A DNA stretch of 64,000 bases from Ignatzschineria rhizosphaerae (GTDB taxonomy: Bacteria > Pseudomonadota > Gammaproteobacteria > Cardiobacteriales > Wohlfahrtiimonadaceae). Under the pieces are notes generated by a model, which saw nothing but the letters and a program-made list of their open reading frames with translations, ran no database searches and was not told the DNA's origin. Location of the stretch: the NCBI RefSeq assembly GCF_022655595.1, contig NZ_CP093379.1, positions 1,546,501 through 1,610,500 of the forward strand, written 5' to 3'. Shown in pieces: positions 18,583-27,987 of the stretch. The position numbers and the translations under genes are program-made. Within the stretch, counting starts at the first letter, position 1; each line of letters begins with the position of its first letter.

Positions 18583-19779
18583 TTATGAGATCTCTATCGC
18601 TTCTTCACGCTCTTTTGCTCTTGCCGCTTTAAGGGGCGGAATCACTGCAATAACCGTTAATGCCACAACTACAATAATCGACCATGCCGCTAAACCATAA
18701 CCGCCAAGATCAATCAATTGTCCGGCAAAAGCGGGGCCTACAGCAATACCTAATGCAATAAAGCTTCCCGTTGCCGCAACAACGCGCCCTTCTTTATCTA
18801 AAGAAGCTGCTAAACCTGTCAAGTAAGCAAGCGCATAGAAATAAGCTGTTGCGTTCATCAAAACGATTGCGGTGTAGAAGAATTTAGAATCAGATGCCAT
18901 TAAATAGCCAAGCGTAATCGAACCATGCCCAATAATTCCGATTAAAACTGGAATCGTAATCCCAAATTTATTCCCAACCTTTGCCACAATTAATGGTCCA
19001 ATCAATGCAATGAAGGCTTGAAGTGCAAGGATCATTCCCATTTCTGAAGTGGTATATCCCAATGAAACACCAATCTGCTCCACAAATGCCCACCCCATCG
19101 TGTCACGCATTGAAAAGAGGAACATGGTAATCATCATGCCAATGGGAACAAGACCAATTAAACGAACGGCTGTCTTTTTAGAGGCTCCTGATTCTGTGGA
19201 TGATTCACCATTTGTTTCTACATATTGTGGTAAACGAATCACCATGATGAGCATCACCGCATAAGTTGCCGCAACACCATAGTAGGTTCCTGTTAAACCA
19301 AAATTATCAGCAATGAAACCAAAGCCAAGCATAACAACGATCATGAGAACAACAAACAGAACGTTCACTTGCCCTGCTGTTTTATCAGGATCTTCAGCCG
19401 AAGCGATTACAGAGTTACCAGCTGCTAGCGCTAAACCTGCTCCAAATCCGGCAAAAGCACGCACAGAGATTAAAAGTGCAACATCCGTGATATAGGCTGA
19501 TAAAATATTTGCCGCAATCGCCATTAAGGTCCCCACAACGGCAACCGTTCTTCTTGGCACTCGATTAATATATGGGGAGATTAATAGTGATGAAACCATC
19601 GCTAAGGTAAACTCCACTGACAAGATTAACCCTGTTGTCCCTTCACTTAATCCTAACCCATCCATCATTGCCCCCATTAAAAATGGCAGCATCAATAAGG
19701 TTAATAATCCCACACCATAAGCAGATGCAAATGCGGACAACACTAAAGATAGATGAGAAACTTTATTATTCTCTCTCAT
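18583..19779 (-). CDS. MFS transporter, 12 segments, substrate unknown
   Basis: About 398 aa from the ATG at 19779; the frame begins two codons earlier at a TTG, and AGAGGGG sits 7 bases before the ATG. Twelve predicted hydrophobic segments; ISPYINRVPRRT takes the place of the first MFS loop motif, which is degenerate here (no D-x-x-GRR), and VRAFAGFGAGLALAAGNSVIAS is the fifth-segment region. Ends in a charged KAAREKER-like tail. No enzyme partner adjoins it, so no substrate is inferred. Confidence 0.85.
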   Translation of the reverse strand: MRENNKVSHLSLVLSAFASAYGVGLLTLLMLPFLMGAMMDGLGLSEGTTGLILSVEFTLAMVSSLLISPYINRVPRRTVAVVGTLMAIAANILSAYITDVALLISVRAFAGFGAGLALAAGNSVIASAEDPDKTAGQVNVLFVVLMIVVMLGFGFIADNFGLTGTYYGVAATYAVMLIMVIRLPQYVETNGESSTESGASKKTAVRLIGLVPIGMMITMFLFSMRDTMGWAFVEQIGVSLGYTTSEMGMILALQAFIALIGPLIVAKVGNKFGITIPVLIGIIGHGSITLGYLMASDSKFFYTAIVLMNATAYFYALAYLTGLAASLDKEGRVVAATGSFIALGIAVGPAFAGQLIDLGGYGLAAWSIIVVVALTVIAVIPPLKAARAKEREEAIEIS

Positions 19780-20454
19780 ATACAACCCCTCTTTTTTATC
19801 ATTATATTTATGAGGAATTACGCCTTATCATCCATCATTACAGCTTAATCAATTCGATTAATATAATAGTGATATAGTAATTCCTGATTGACTGCTATTT
19901 TTATAATTAGCTTTATCAATCTCCTCCTCAGTAAGGCACTTTTATTAAAGAGAACTCCTTAATAAAATTAACATACGCCTACCATGTGAATGTAGATGAG
20001 ATTACGGGATCTGTCTATCTATTTTTACAAATAAAAAATCTCTTTAAGCCCCTAAAATAGAGGATATAGCAGATAAAATGCTGAATACAGAGCGTTAGTT
20101 GCATGTTACATAACAATAAAATATTTTAAATAAAAGAGGTTTTTTAGTATCTATCACTTGATTTAAAGTTATTATAAAAATAGCTAATCTCTACTGTTAT
20201 TCACTATTAATAGAGTGAAATACGATTCAGAAACCTTTATGAAGAAAATCTTTGATTTAAATTGCAAGTACGAGATGCTCAGAAAAATCGCTAAATCATT
20301 GATCTTTTCTTTAATAAATCTCTATGCTATATCTAAAAGTGCTATTGGTGCTTTATAACCCAAAAGGTTTCCAACGTAACAGAGCCGCACCCCGCTCACT
20401 ACGCCAATAGATTCACATATCTCATCTTGATTACATGATTTAAAGGTGTCTCTT
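19780..20454. other. Long divergent intergenic region
   Basis: About 675 bp between two divergent MFS genes. AT-rich with no credible ORF or RNA gene. It must hold both promoters; candidate -10-like sequences are abundant and none is singled out. No dispersed-repeat copy was found here. Confidence 0.5.
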
Positions 20455-21783
20455 ATGACGACAACGATAACGGCGCGTGCGGAAAATCCAACTCAAACTT
20501 CTGCCGCCCCTAGAAACTCCTATACAAGAGTCGCATTTGCAAGCTTTATTGGTACAGCTGTTGAATTTTATGACTTCTATATTTTTGGCTTAGCCACCGC
20601 GCTCTTTATTGGCCCACTTTTCTTTCCAACCTCTAGCCCTGAAGCACAATCACTGCTCTCCTTTTTAACCTTTGGTGTTGCCTTTATTGCAAGACCTGTC
20701 GGCTCTGCTGTCTTTGGGCATTTTGGGGATCGTATTGGCCGTAAAACAACGCTGGTTGCTTCCCTATTAATTATGGGAATTAGTACTACATTAATCGGTT
20801 TTCTACCGACCTATCACTCTGTAGGATTTTTAGCGCCGCTGCTTCTTTGCATTTTACGCTTTGGGCAAGGTTTAGGCTTAGGTGGGGAATGGGGTGGAGC
20901 TGCCCTTTTAGCGACAGAAAATGCGCCAAAAGGTAAACGTGCACTCTTTGGCATGTTCCCTCAACTTGGGCCTCCTGTTGGTTTTATCGCTTCTTGCGGA
21001 ATCTTTATTGCTATTGAACAAACCTTAGCACCAGAAGCGGTTAATAGCTGGGGCTGGAGAATTCCTTTTATTTTAAGCTCTGTGCTTGTGATGATTGGGC
21101 TTTATGTAAGAATGAGTATTATTGAGAGCCCGGCATTTCAAAAGCTTGAAGAAAATGATGAGCGAGTTCATGTTCCTTTTTTAGAGATGTGTACAAAACA
21201 TCTTAAAATGTTAGCGCTAGGTTCTATTAGTATGGTGGCCTGTTATACGCTCTTTTTTATTATCACCGTTTTCTCGCTTCAATATGGCACAGCCACCACC
21301 GGTCTTTATACCCGAACGGAATATTTAGCTATGCTCTCTATTGCCGTGATTTTTATGGCTGTTGCTTCCCCTATCTCGGCAATGCTTTCAGATCATTACG
21401 GCAGACGACCTGTTCTTCTTTGTAGCTACTTTATTATCATTGCAGCCGGCGCCCTCTTTGGAACGGCTGTCTTAAGTGCGAATCCTCTTTGGACTACGGT
21501 TTATCTCTCTTTTGGCTTATTTGCCATGGGTTTTAATTTTGCTCCAATGGGCGCATTCTTACCAGAAATATTCCCAACAAATATTCGTTATACCGGTGCT
21601 TCAATGACCTATAACTTAGGAGGAATTTTAGGGGGATCCCTACCGCCTTTTGCGATTACAGCATTAATGGGCTTTGATCGTGGAATCTATTATGTTGGCT
21701 ATTATCTTGCGGCTGTTGCTGCTGTGAGCTTTCTTGCGGTTTATTTTGTAAAAGAGACAAAACATGTCGATATGATGGAGTAG
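20455..21783 (+). CDS. MHS-family (ProP/ShiA-like) MFS symporter
   Basis: 442 aa from the ATG at 20455 (AAAGGTG upstream); the GTG three codons earlier is less likely. The start AFASFIGTAVEFYDFYIFG and the loop HFGDRIGRKTTL are hallmarks of the metabolite:H+ symporter family, as is FGQGLGLGGEWGGAALL in the fourth-fifth segment. Substrates in the family include citrate, alpha-ketoglutarate, shikimate and osmolytes; none is implied by the neighbours. Inner membrane, 12 segments. Confidence 0.9.
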   Translation: MTTTITARAENPTQTSAAPRNSYTRVAFASFIGTAVEFYDFYIFGLATALFIGPLFFPTSSPEAQSLLSFLTFGVAFIARPVGSAVFGHFGDRIGRKTTLVASLLIMGISTTLIGFLPTYHSVGFLAPLLLCILRFGQGLGLGGEWGGAALLATENAPKGKRALFGMFPQLGPPVGFIASCGIFIAIEQTLAPEAVNSWGWRIPFILSSVLVMIGLYVRMSIIESPAFQKLEENDERVHVPFLEMCTKHLKMLALGSISMVACYTLFFIITVFSLQYGTATTGLYTRTEYLAMLSIAVIFMAVASPISAMLSDHYGRRPVLLCSYFIIIAAGALFGTAVLSANPLWTTVYLSFGLFAMGFNFAPMGAFLPEIFPTNIRYTGASMTYNLGGILGGSLPPFAITALMGFDRGIYYVGYYLAAVAAVSFLAVYFVKETKHVDMME

Positions 21784-21813
21784 ATAAAAGAACTCATGAC
21801 CTTCGGTAAGCTT

Positions 21814-21985
21814 TTATAGAGTCGATTCGGGTCAAGAAACACTATTTTAAAAATAAAATGGTAGAGCGTATGAATCAAACAGACTTGCACGATGCCAGAT
21901 AGAACGATTCTTGTGCTTCCCATAATCAGTGCGCCGGCAATCTGATTCAGTCACCTTTAAACCGATCTCACTATCAATTACTAAC
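21814..21985 (+). repeat. Dispersed intergenic repeat, copy A
   Basis: Begins TCGATTCGGGTCAAGAAAC, then an ACTATTTTA...TAAAATGGT hairpin, GCGTATGAATC, a GATGCCAGATAGAACGATTC core and a GCGCCGGCAATCTGATTCAG end. Same orientation as copies B and E. Lies between the convergent MFS and phoA stops. Confidence 0.8.
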
Positions 21986-21997
21986 TTCATAATCCAT

Positions 21998-22033
21998 AAA
22001 AAAAGCGCTAACCAATAGTGTTAGCGCTTTTTT
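21998..22033. terminator. Bidirectional terminator between MFS and phoA
   Basis: AAAAAAGCGCTAAC and GTTAGCGCTTTTTT with a short loop, giving T-runs on both strands. It serves the plus-strand MFS gene and minus-strand phoA. Confidence 0.9.
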
Positions 22034-22076
22034 CTAGCTTCATTATTTTTTCTTCTACTTTCATCCAAACAGATGA

Positions 22077-23504
22077 TTATTTCTCTTTGATTTGTAGCGC
22101 ATCTCGAATAATAAAGAAGAGATCCGTTTGATCTAATAATCCTGTAACATTCGCTGCTTGTGGGCCATAAGCTGCAATACGAATTTGAGATCCCGTATGA
22201 TTTTGGCTATCTGTATCGGTATTACTATAACTAATTGTCATTGGTGAGCCATCTTTTGTAATTAAGGTTTGCGTTAACCCCGGCGTATTAGCGCCTGCTG
22301 GAATAATCTGACTAGAATGAGCATGATCTGCTGTAACAATGATTAACGTATTTCCAGCTTTTTTCGCAAACTCTAAACCTACTTGCACCGCTTCATCAAG
22401 ATCCACCGTCTCCCCGATTTGGCCACAAGCATTTGCCGCATGATCTTGCTTATCAATAGATGCGCCTTCTACCTGTAGGAAAAAGCCCTTCTCATTTTGA
22501 TTTAAAAGCTCAATGGCTTTTTCAGTCATCTCGGCAAGCGTTGGGATATCGTCTGTTCTCTCGGCATTTACTTCACACTCAATAGGCGCTTTTAAAGCGC
22601 CATCATTAATCGCTTTAGGTCCTTTCCAACGTACCGGCATATTTCCTTCTGAGAAAAGTCCTAAAAGAGGTTGATCTTGGTTTGCCGCTTTCACAGCATT
22701 CATCTCATCAAGAGATGTCACAATCACGTAGCCTCGCTCTTTTGCCTGATCTAATAAAGTTTTATCTTTAAAATCACCGGCATTTGCTTTTTCAGCAAAG
22801 GATTTAGCGCCACCACCTAACGTGACATCGGCACGCGTTGTAATTAACTGCTCCGTGATTGAACCTAATCCCCCATTTTCTAAAGCAGATTCTGGACAGA
22901 GCTCTTTCGTTGAACTTGGTGCATAACATTTACGCTTATTCACATGGGAAAATTGCGCTGCCGGCGTTGCATCTTGCAATTCTGCAGTTGAAACGTTACC
23001 CGTTGCTAATCCTGCCTCTTTTGCAAGCTCAATCATTGTTGGAAAAGGCTGACTATTAACATCAACGCCAAGTGCGCCATTAAACGTCTTCACCCCTGAT
23101 GACCACGCTGTTGCTGATGCTGCTGAATCTGTAACATAATCGGGAAGTTTAGTCTTACGATCAAGCGCATAATGGGTATATTGCCCAGTAAATGGTAAAG
23201 CATCAATTCCTTTAAAATATCCGCCAGCGCCTTCTGCATAATTACGCGCAATCGTAATTTCAGAATCACCCATGCCATCACCGATAAATAAAATGACATT
23301 TTTCACATCATGTTTTTCCATCTCTTTTTTAAGAGCCGAAATCTGATGATCTGATAGACGTGTTGCCCCTTGCTTTTCAATGATATTGCCATTTGATCCA
23401 CGATCAAAGATATCACCACCTGCAAAAGCAGATGAACAAGAACCTGCCACTAAAAGAGCGGCACAAAATGAACGTAAAGGATTTTGCTTTAATTGATTCA
23501 ACAT
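22077..23504 (-). CDS. phoA: Alkaline phosphatase PhoA
   Basis: 475 aa with an N-terminal signal peptide (cleavage near AFA-GGD, residue 29). [10 protein letters not shown] (D76) binds metal, and [10 protein letters not shown] contains the catalytic Ser127. [10 protein letters not shown] near the C terminus gives the Asp-His metal ligands. Releases phosphate from phosphomonoesters in the periplasm. A Pho box lies about 43-76 bp upstream, so it is expected to be phosphate-starvation induced with the phn operon. Confidence 0.96.
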   Translation of the reverse strand: MLNQLKQNPLRSFCAALLVAGSCSSAFAGGDIFDRGSNGNIIEKQGATRLSDHQISALKKEMEKHDVKNVILFIGDGMGDSEITIARNYAEGAGGYFKGIDALPFTGQYTHYALDRKTKLPDYVTDSAASATAWSSGVKTFNGALGVDVNSQPFPTMIELAKEAGLATGNVSTAELQDATPAAQFSHVNKRKCYAPSSTKELCPESALENGGLGSITEQLITTRADVTLGGGAKSFAEKANAGDFKDKTLLDQAKERGYVIVTSLDEMNAVKAANQDQPLLGLFSEGNMPVRWKGPKAINDGALKAPIECEVNAERTDDIPTLAEMTEKAIELLNQNEKGFFLQVEGASIDKQDHAANACGQIGETVDLDEAVQVGLEFAKKAGNTLIIVTADHAHSSQIIPAGANTPGLTQTLITKDGSPMTISYSNTDTDSQNHTGSQIRIAAYGPQAANVTGLLDQTDLFFIIRDALQIKEK

Positions 23505-23546
23505 ATTTAACTTAACCTCAATCTAGAAAAGTAATGGAGTAAGGCT

Positions 23547-23580
23547 AGTCTAAAACCAAATTATGACAATGTGATAACAG
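23547..23580 (-). promoter_or_regulatory. Pho box and -10 element of phoA
   Basis: On the minus strand: CTGTTAT, CACA, TTGTCAT (23563-23580), then 10 bases, then TAGACT (23547-23552). Each repeat matches the CTGTCAT unit at six of seven positions. Spacer, 10-base gap and -10 position are the same as at phnC. Activation by PhoB is inferred. Confidence 0.82.
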
Positions 23581-23592
23581 TGATAAAAAAAG

Positions 23593-23625
23593 AAAAAAGA
23601 GATACAACTTTCATCATATCTCTTT
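23593..23625 (-). terminator. Terminator of the otn operon
   Basis: AAAGAGATA (23596-23604) pairs with TATCTCTTT (23617-23625) with a 12-base loop; a T-run follows on the minus strand. It is about 60-90 bp after the otnI stop and just upstream of the phoA Pho box. Confidence 0.75.
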
Positions 23626-23683
23626 GAAAAAATTATCTATTTATTATAAGTCTAGCAAAATCTAAGTGAAAGCTAGGCGAAAA

Positions 23684-24505
23684 CTACTGCAACTCTAGAT
23701 GATCTAAAATCTTCTCCACGGTCTTTGCAGAGCGGTATTTATTAAACCAATTAAGCCCAGCTTCTGTCGTGGTTTTAGGTTTATATTCACAACCCACCCA
23801 GCCGTTATAACCTAGCTCATCTAATAGACCAAAGAGCCAACAATAATTGAGCTCCCCTTGATCCGGCTCATGACGATAAGGCACAGAGGCAATTTGAATA
23901 TGCTTAATTAGCCCAATATGATCTTGTAAGAAGTTGGCAATATTCCCATCGACTAATTGCGCATGGAAAAAGTCATACTGTAAGCCCACATTCTCACGAT
24001 CAATTTCTTTTAAAAGCGCCACCGCTTCATGCTGACTATGGAATAAGTAGTTTGGTTTAATCGGTGGGCTTAGTGCTTCAATCACCACTTCTAAGTTATG
24101 CGCTTTAAATTTCTCGGAGGCATAACGCATATTCTCAATAAAAGTATGACGGTAAAGCGCCTTATCCGCCCCTTCCGGCACAACGCCCGCCATCACATGT
24201 ACTCTTTTGCACTTTAAGGCAATCGCATATTCTAATGCTGAGTCAATCATCTCTCTAGCATCTGCTTCCCGTCCAGGGATTGCTGTTAAGCCCCACTCAC
24301 CTTTCGAGACATCTCCTGGCGCTGTATTAAAAAGCACCTGCTTTAATTGATACTTCTCTAAAAGCGCGGCTAATTGTGCTTTGTCATACTCATAAGGAAA
24401 CAAAAACTCAACCGCTTCAAAACCTGCTTTCGCAGCTTTTTCAAAGCGATCTAGAAAATCGACTTCTTGGAACATCATTGATAAATTGGCAGCAAATTTT
24501 GGCAT
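23684..24505 (-). CDS. otnI: 2-oxo-tetronate isomerase OtnI
   Basis: 273-aa TIM-barrel protein of the hydroxypyruvate isomerase family: MPKFAANLSMMFQEVDFLDRF, then GFEAVEFLFPYEYD, FNTAPGDVSKGEWGL, VVIEALSPP and GCEYKPKTTTEAGL. It interconverts 2-oxo- and 3-oxo-tetronate. Sits 3 bp after otnC and is the last gene of the gntP-otnK-otnC-otnI unit. OtnI-type isomerases are distinguished from Hyi by this neighbourhood. Confidence 0.9.
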   Translation of the reverse strand: MPKFAANLSMMFQEVDFLDRFEKAAKAGFEAVEFLFPYEYDKAQLAALLEKYQLKQVLFNTAPGDVSKGEWGLTAIPGREADAREMIDSALEYAIALKCKRVHVMAGVVPEGADKALYRHTFIENMRYASEKFKAHNLEVVIEALSPPIKPNYLFHSQHEAVALLKEIDRENVGLQYDFFHAQLVDGNIANFLQDHIGLIKHIQIASVPYRHEPDQGELNYCWLFGLLDELGYNGWVGCEYKPKTTTEAGLNWFNKYRSAKTVEKILDHLELQ

Positions 24506-24508
24506 AAC

Positions 24509-25168
24509 TTATCCTTTTAACTCATTAATTTCATCTGTTGTTAAGTAACGAATCTCGCTGCCTTGCAAAATAAAATAGAGCTTAGCGGCATCTTCCATCT
24601 CTTCAAGGTTATCAGCTGCAACTTGCAAAGTCTCCCCTGTTACGACAGGACCATGATTTGCTAATAAAAAAGCTTTATAACTTGGCGATAATAACCCTAA
24701 ATCATGCGCAAGCATCTGATCCCCAGGGCGATAATAAGGAACAACAGGAATCTCTCCCACACGCATCACAACATAAGGTGTAAATGGCTTAATGGCATTT
24801 TTTGTATCTAAATTTTCTAAGCAAGAGAGCGCCGTTAAATAGGTACAATGAAGGTGAACAATCGCACGATGCTCGAAGTTTTCTTGATAAATGGCTCTAT
24901 GAAAAATCACCTCTTTAGATGGCTTATCACCTGAAATCCAGTCACCATTAATCGTCACTTTAGAGAGTGTTTCGCTCTTTAAAGTCCCAAGACAAGAGCC
25001 CGTTGGGGTTGCTATCACTGTTTTATTATCAGAGAGTAAAATTGATAAATTACCGGCAGATCCTGTTGCATACCCTCTGTCAAAGAATGATTTACCAATT
25101 CTAACGATCTCTTCTCTAGCCTTTTTCTCTTCTTCTAATATTGCATCTTTCTCTACATCTATTGTCAT
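24509..25168 (-). CDS. otnC: 3-oxo-tetronate 4-phosphate decarboxylase OtnC
   Basis: 219-aa class II aldolase/adducin-fold protein. The motifs GSAGNLS, HRAIVHLHCTY and LLANHGPV provide the zinc histidines. The family member in this context decarboxylates 3-oxo-tetronate 4-phosphate to dihydroxyacetone phosphate. Start overlaps the otnK stop by 4 bases (ATGA). Cytoplasmic. Confidence 0.92.
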   Translation of the reverse strand: MTIDVEKDAILEEEKKAREEIVRIGKSFFDRGYATGSAGNLSILLSDNKTVIATPTGSCLGTLKSETLSKVTINGDWISGDKPSKEVIFHRAIYQENFEHRAIVHLHCTYLTALSCLENLDTKNAIKPFTPYVVMRVGEIPVVPYYRPGDQMLAHDLGLLSPSYKAFLLANHGPVVTGETLQVAADNLEEMEDAAKLYFILQGSEIRYLTTDEINELKG

Positions 25169-26436
25169 ACCGGGAACTCCTTTTGCGCTCTCATAAAGAA
25201 ATCTACATCACCAAAATTCCCTGATTTAAGTGCTAAAGAAATAGCTTTTTCAACCCCTTTTACCCACGGAACGCCAGGAGAAATTGTCGGTCCAATATAG
25301 AAACTTTCCACACCTAATGCTTGCGTTACAACGCCAGAAGTCTCACCACCTGCAATAATAAAACGGGTAATATCCTTCTCTTTTAGCGCTAAGGTTAATA
25401 ACCTAAAGGTCTCTTCCACAGCTAAACTCGCTTTTTCTGCCCCAAATTGTTGCTGAATCTCAGCAAGTTTAGCCGCATTACTTGTAGCAGTAATAAGTGG
25501 AGCAAAATCCGTCTGCTCACTAGTTTGCTCAATCCATTGAACAATATCTTGAACGTAATTAACTCTAGAAGGCTCCTCAATAATTGCCGCAACATCTATT
25601 GCAAAGCTAGGCGCCTGCGTTTGATAATGCGCAACTTGTTGATTTGTCATCGCAGAACAAGATCCGGAGAAAATCACCGCTTTTCCAGCAACAGGATAGC
25701 CCTTCTCTTTTGCTAAAGCAGATGAAAGATTCTCACCCCTATGTGCTCTTGCTAACCCAATAGCAAGACCAGAGCCCCCTGTTACAAGGGGCATCTCTTT
25801 AACCGCTTCCCCTTGCGTTAATAGATGCGCTTCGGTTAAGGCATCCATCACCACATAATTGACCCCTTCATCTTCCAATGTTTGGAGCCTTGCTTTAACA
25901 AACTCAGAGCCCTTATCAAGCTCATCGGATGTAATTAACCCTACTTTTCCTTTTGCTTGCATTGCCATCAAACGCAACAAGCTACTATCAGTCATTGGAT
26001 TTAAGGGGTGGTTTTTCATCGGAGAATCTGCTAAAATCTGATCTAATACAAAAAGATAACCTTTATAAACTGTACGCCCGTTTACCGGTAATGCCGGCGA
26101 GATAATCGTCATTTTAGAATCTAAAGCATCTAAAAGCGCATCTGTGACAGGACCGATATTCCCCTCTTTTGTTGAATCAAAGGTTGAGCAATATTTAAAA
26201 TAGACCTGCTGACATTCATCACTTTTAAGCCATTTAAGCGCCGCTAAAGAATCGGCAACAGCCTCTTCTTTTGGGGTTGAGCGGCTCTTTAAACTAATCA
26301 CAACAGCATCAGTATCAACCACTTGATCCGCTTTGGGTACACCATTAAATTGAATCACAGATAAACCATTTTCTACTAAGAAGCTCGCAATATCTGTCGC
26401 GCCGGTAAAATCATCGGCAATAATCCCTATTTTCAT
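25165..26436 (-). CDS. otnK: 3-oxo-tetronate kinase OtnK (DUF1537)
   Basis: 423 aa. N-terminal GIIADDFTGATDIASFLV, the STFDSTKEGNIG substrate loop, and C-terminal IIAGGETSGVV are the standard DUF1537 kinase segments. Phosphorylates 3-oxo-tetronate at C4. It is flanked by the permease and the decarboxylase, which supports OtnK over other DUF1537 kinases. Confidence 0.94.
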   Translation of the reverse strand: MKIGIIADDFTGATDIASFLVENGLSVIQFNGVPKADQVVDTDAVVISLKSRSTPKEEAVADSLAALKWLKSDECQQVYFKYCSTFDSTKEGNIGPVTDALLDALDSKMTIISPALPVNGRTVYKGYLFVLDQILADSPMKNHPLNPMTDSSLLRLMAMQAKGKVGLITSDELDKGSEFVKARLQTLEDEGVNYVVMDALTEAHLLTQGEAVKEMPLVTGGSGLAIGLARAHRGENLSSALAKEKGYPVAGKAVIFSGSCSAMTNQQVAHYQTQAPSFAIDVAAIIEEPSRVNYVQDIVQWIEQTSEQTDFAPLITATSNAAKLAEIQQQFGAEKASLAVEETFRLLTLALKEKDITRFIIAGGETSGVVTQALGVESFYIGPTISPGVPWVKGVEKAISLALKSGNFGDVDFFMRAQKEFPV

Positions 26437-26470
26437 GTTTTCCTCTATTTTATTACGTGTAGAGTTTTAC

Positions 26471-27856
26471 TTATAAAACCATGTTCATCACAAGTAAGCT
26501 TACAAATCCAATGAACCAAGCTATGGTTGTTGGAACTGACCAAATCATCATTTGCATTTTTACATCTTTAGCACCGAGCATGCGGTTTACAACCCAGAAC
26601 ATACTGTCATTAAAGTAACTAAAAAACAGTGCGCCAATCGTTGCCGCTTGAGCTGCAACTAAAGGGTTCACATCCGGAAATTGTGCAATCACTGGAGCCG
26701 AAATAGATGCTGCGGTAATCATAGCAACCGTTCCAGACCCTTGAATAATGCGCACTAATGTTGAGATAATAAAAGGAATTAAAATTGGTGAAATCGGTAA
26801 TAAAGCCACATGCTCTGCTATTAAAGTCCCTGTTCCACTCTCTCTTAAAACAGCACCTAAAGCTCCACCAGCACCCGTTACTAAAAGAATAATCCCAGCT
26901 GACTGCAAACCTTCCTCTAAGCGATCAATTGTCTCTTCCTTACTATGCTTTGGCATCAAGGTATAGATAGCAATTAATACACTAATAGAGAGCGCAATAA
27001 TAGGAGCTCCTAAAAATGAGAAAACCTGCCCCCAAATAGTTTCTGGCAAATAAGCAAATTGATCCAACTTAGAAATCATATTCGTCGTGGTATCAATAAA
27101 AATTAATAAAATCGGCACAATAATCGGTAAGGTTGAAAGAAGTAGTGAAGGTAACTCTTTCCCCTCTTTCTCTTTCATATACTGTTCGTGTGTCTCTTTT
27201 AAATCATCCGGTGTTTGCGCCACTTCTGGAACTTGAAAGTCTGGATAACGTCGGCCTAGCCACTGAGCATAAAATACAATTCCCACAATACTAGGAATTG
27301 CTAAAAATAATCCCGAAATTAACATTGCTCCAATATCTACACCAAATATACCTGCAACCCCTAATGGTCCTGGTGTTGGGGGTACAACATGGTGTGTCAG
27401 GATTAATCCCCCCGCAAGCGCTATCGCAAGCGTTAAGATACTAGTCTTACTTTTTTGAGCAAGCGCTTTAACTAATGGAAATAAAATCACAAAAGCAGAG
27501 TCAACGAAAATGGGGATACTGACGATGTATCCGGTGATTGCCATTGCCCAAGATTCTTTCTTTTTTCCAAGCCACTTAATAAAACTATAAGCAATTCTCT
27601 CAGCGGCACCAGAAACTTCTAAAACTCGGCCCATCATGATCCCTAAACCAATAACGATTCCGATACTTCCTAATGTTGATCCAAAGCCCCCTGAGATGGC
27701 ACTAACAGTTTCGCTTGCTGATAATCCACCCGATAATCCAGCAATGGCTGCGGCAATCAACATCGCTAATAAAATATGTACACGCGTTCTTAACGCTAAA
27801 TAAATCAGGGTAAATACTGCAACAATTAACCCAATAATAGGAACATACAACTCCAT
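26471..27856 (-). CDS. GntP-family sugar-acid permease
   Basis: 461 aa, about 12 membrane segments. PILIPFIISTLVRIIQGSGTVAMITAAS and HHVVPPTPGPLGVAGIFGVD are GntP family signatures. In this operon the expected substrate is D-erythronate (or threonate), brought in with protons. First gene of the four-gene unit, 34 bp before otnK; upstream there is a strong terminator separating it from denD. Confidence 0.9.
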   Translation of the reverse strand: MELYVPIIGLIVAVFTLIYLALRTRVHILLAMLIAAAIAGLSGGLSASETVSAISGGFGSTLGSIGIVIGLGIMMGRVLEVSGAAERIAYSFIKWLGKKKESWAMAITGYIVSIPIFVDSAFVILFPLVKALAQKSKTSILTLAIALAGGLILTHHVVPPTPGPLGVAGIFGVDIGAMLISGLFLAIPSIVGIVFYAQWLGRRYPDFQVPEVAQTPDDLKETHEQYMKEKEGKELPSLLLSTLPIIVPILLIFIDTTTNMISKLDQFAYLPETIWGQVFSFLGAPIIALSISVLIAIYTLMPKHSKEETIDRLEEGLQSAGIILLVTGAGGALGAVLRESGTGTLIAEHVALLPISPILIPFIISTLVRIIQGSGTVAMITAASISAPVIAQFPDVNPLVAAQAATIGALFFSYFNDSMFWVVNRMLGAKDVKMQMMIWSVPTTIAWFIGFVSLLVMNMVL

Positions 27857-27930
27857 AACGCTATCCTCCAGAGATCTACCTACAGAGATGCCATGATTTT
27901 TATAATGTAGGAGATAATCATCTATAAATA

Positions 27931-27977
27931 AAAAAGTTCAGTCTCAGTTTTAGTATCACCTTAAAACTGAGACTGAA
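27931..27977 (-). terminator. Perfect 16-bp hairpin terminator after denD
   Basis: Arms 27937-27952 and 27962-27977 pair over 16 bases without mismatch (TTCAGTCTCAGTTTTA and its complement) around a 9-base loop; the minus strand continues with CTTTTTT. It splits denD from the permease-kinase operon, or attenuates between them. Confidence 0.9.
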
Positions 27978-27987
27978 ACACTATGAA

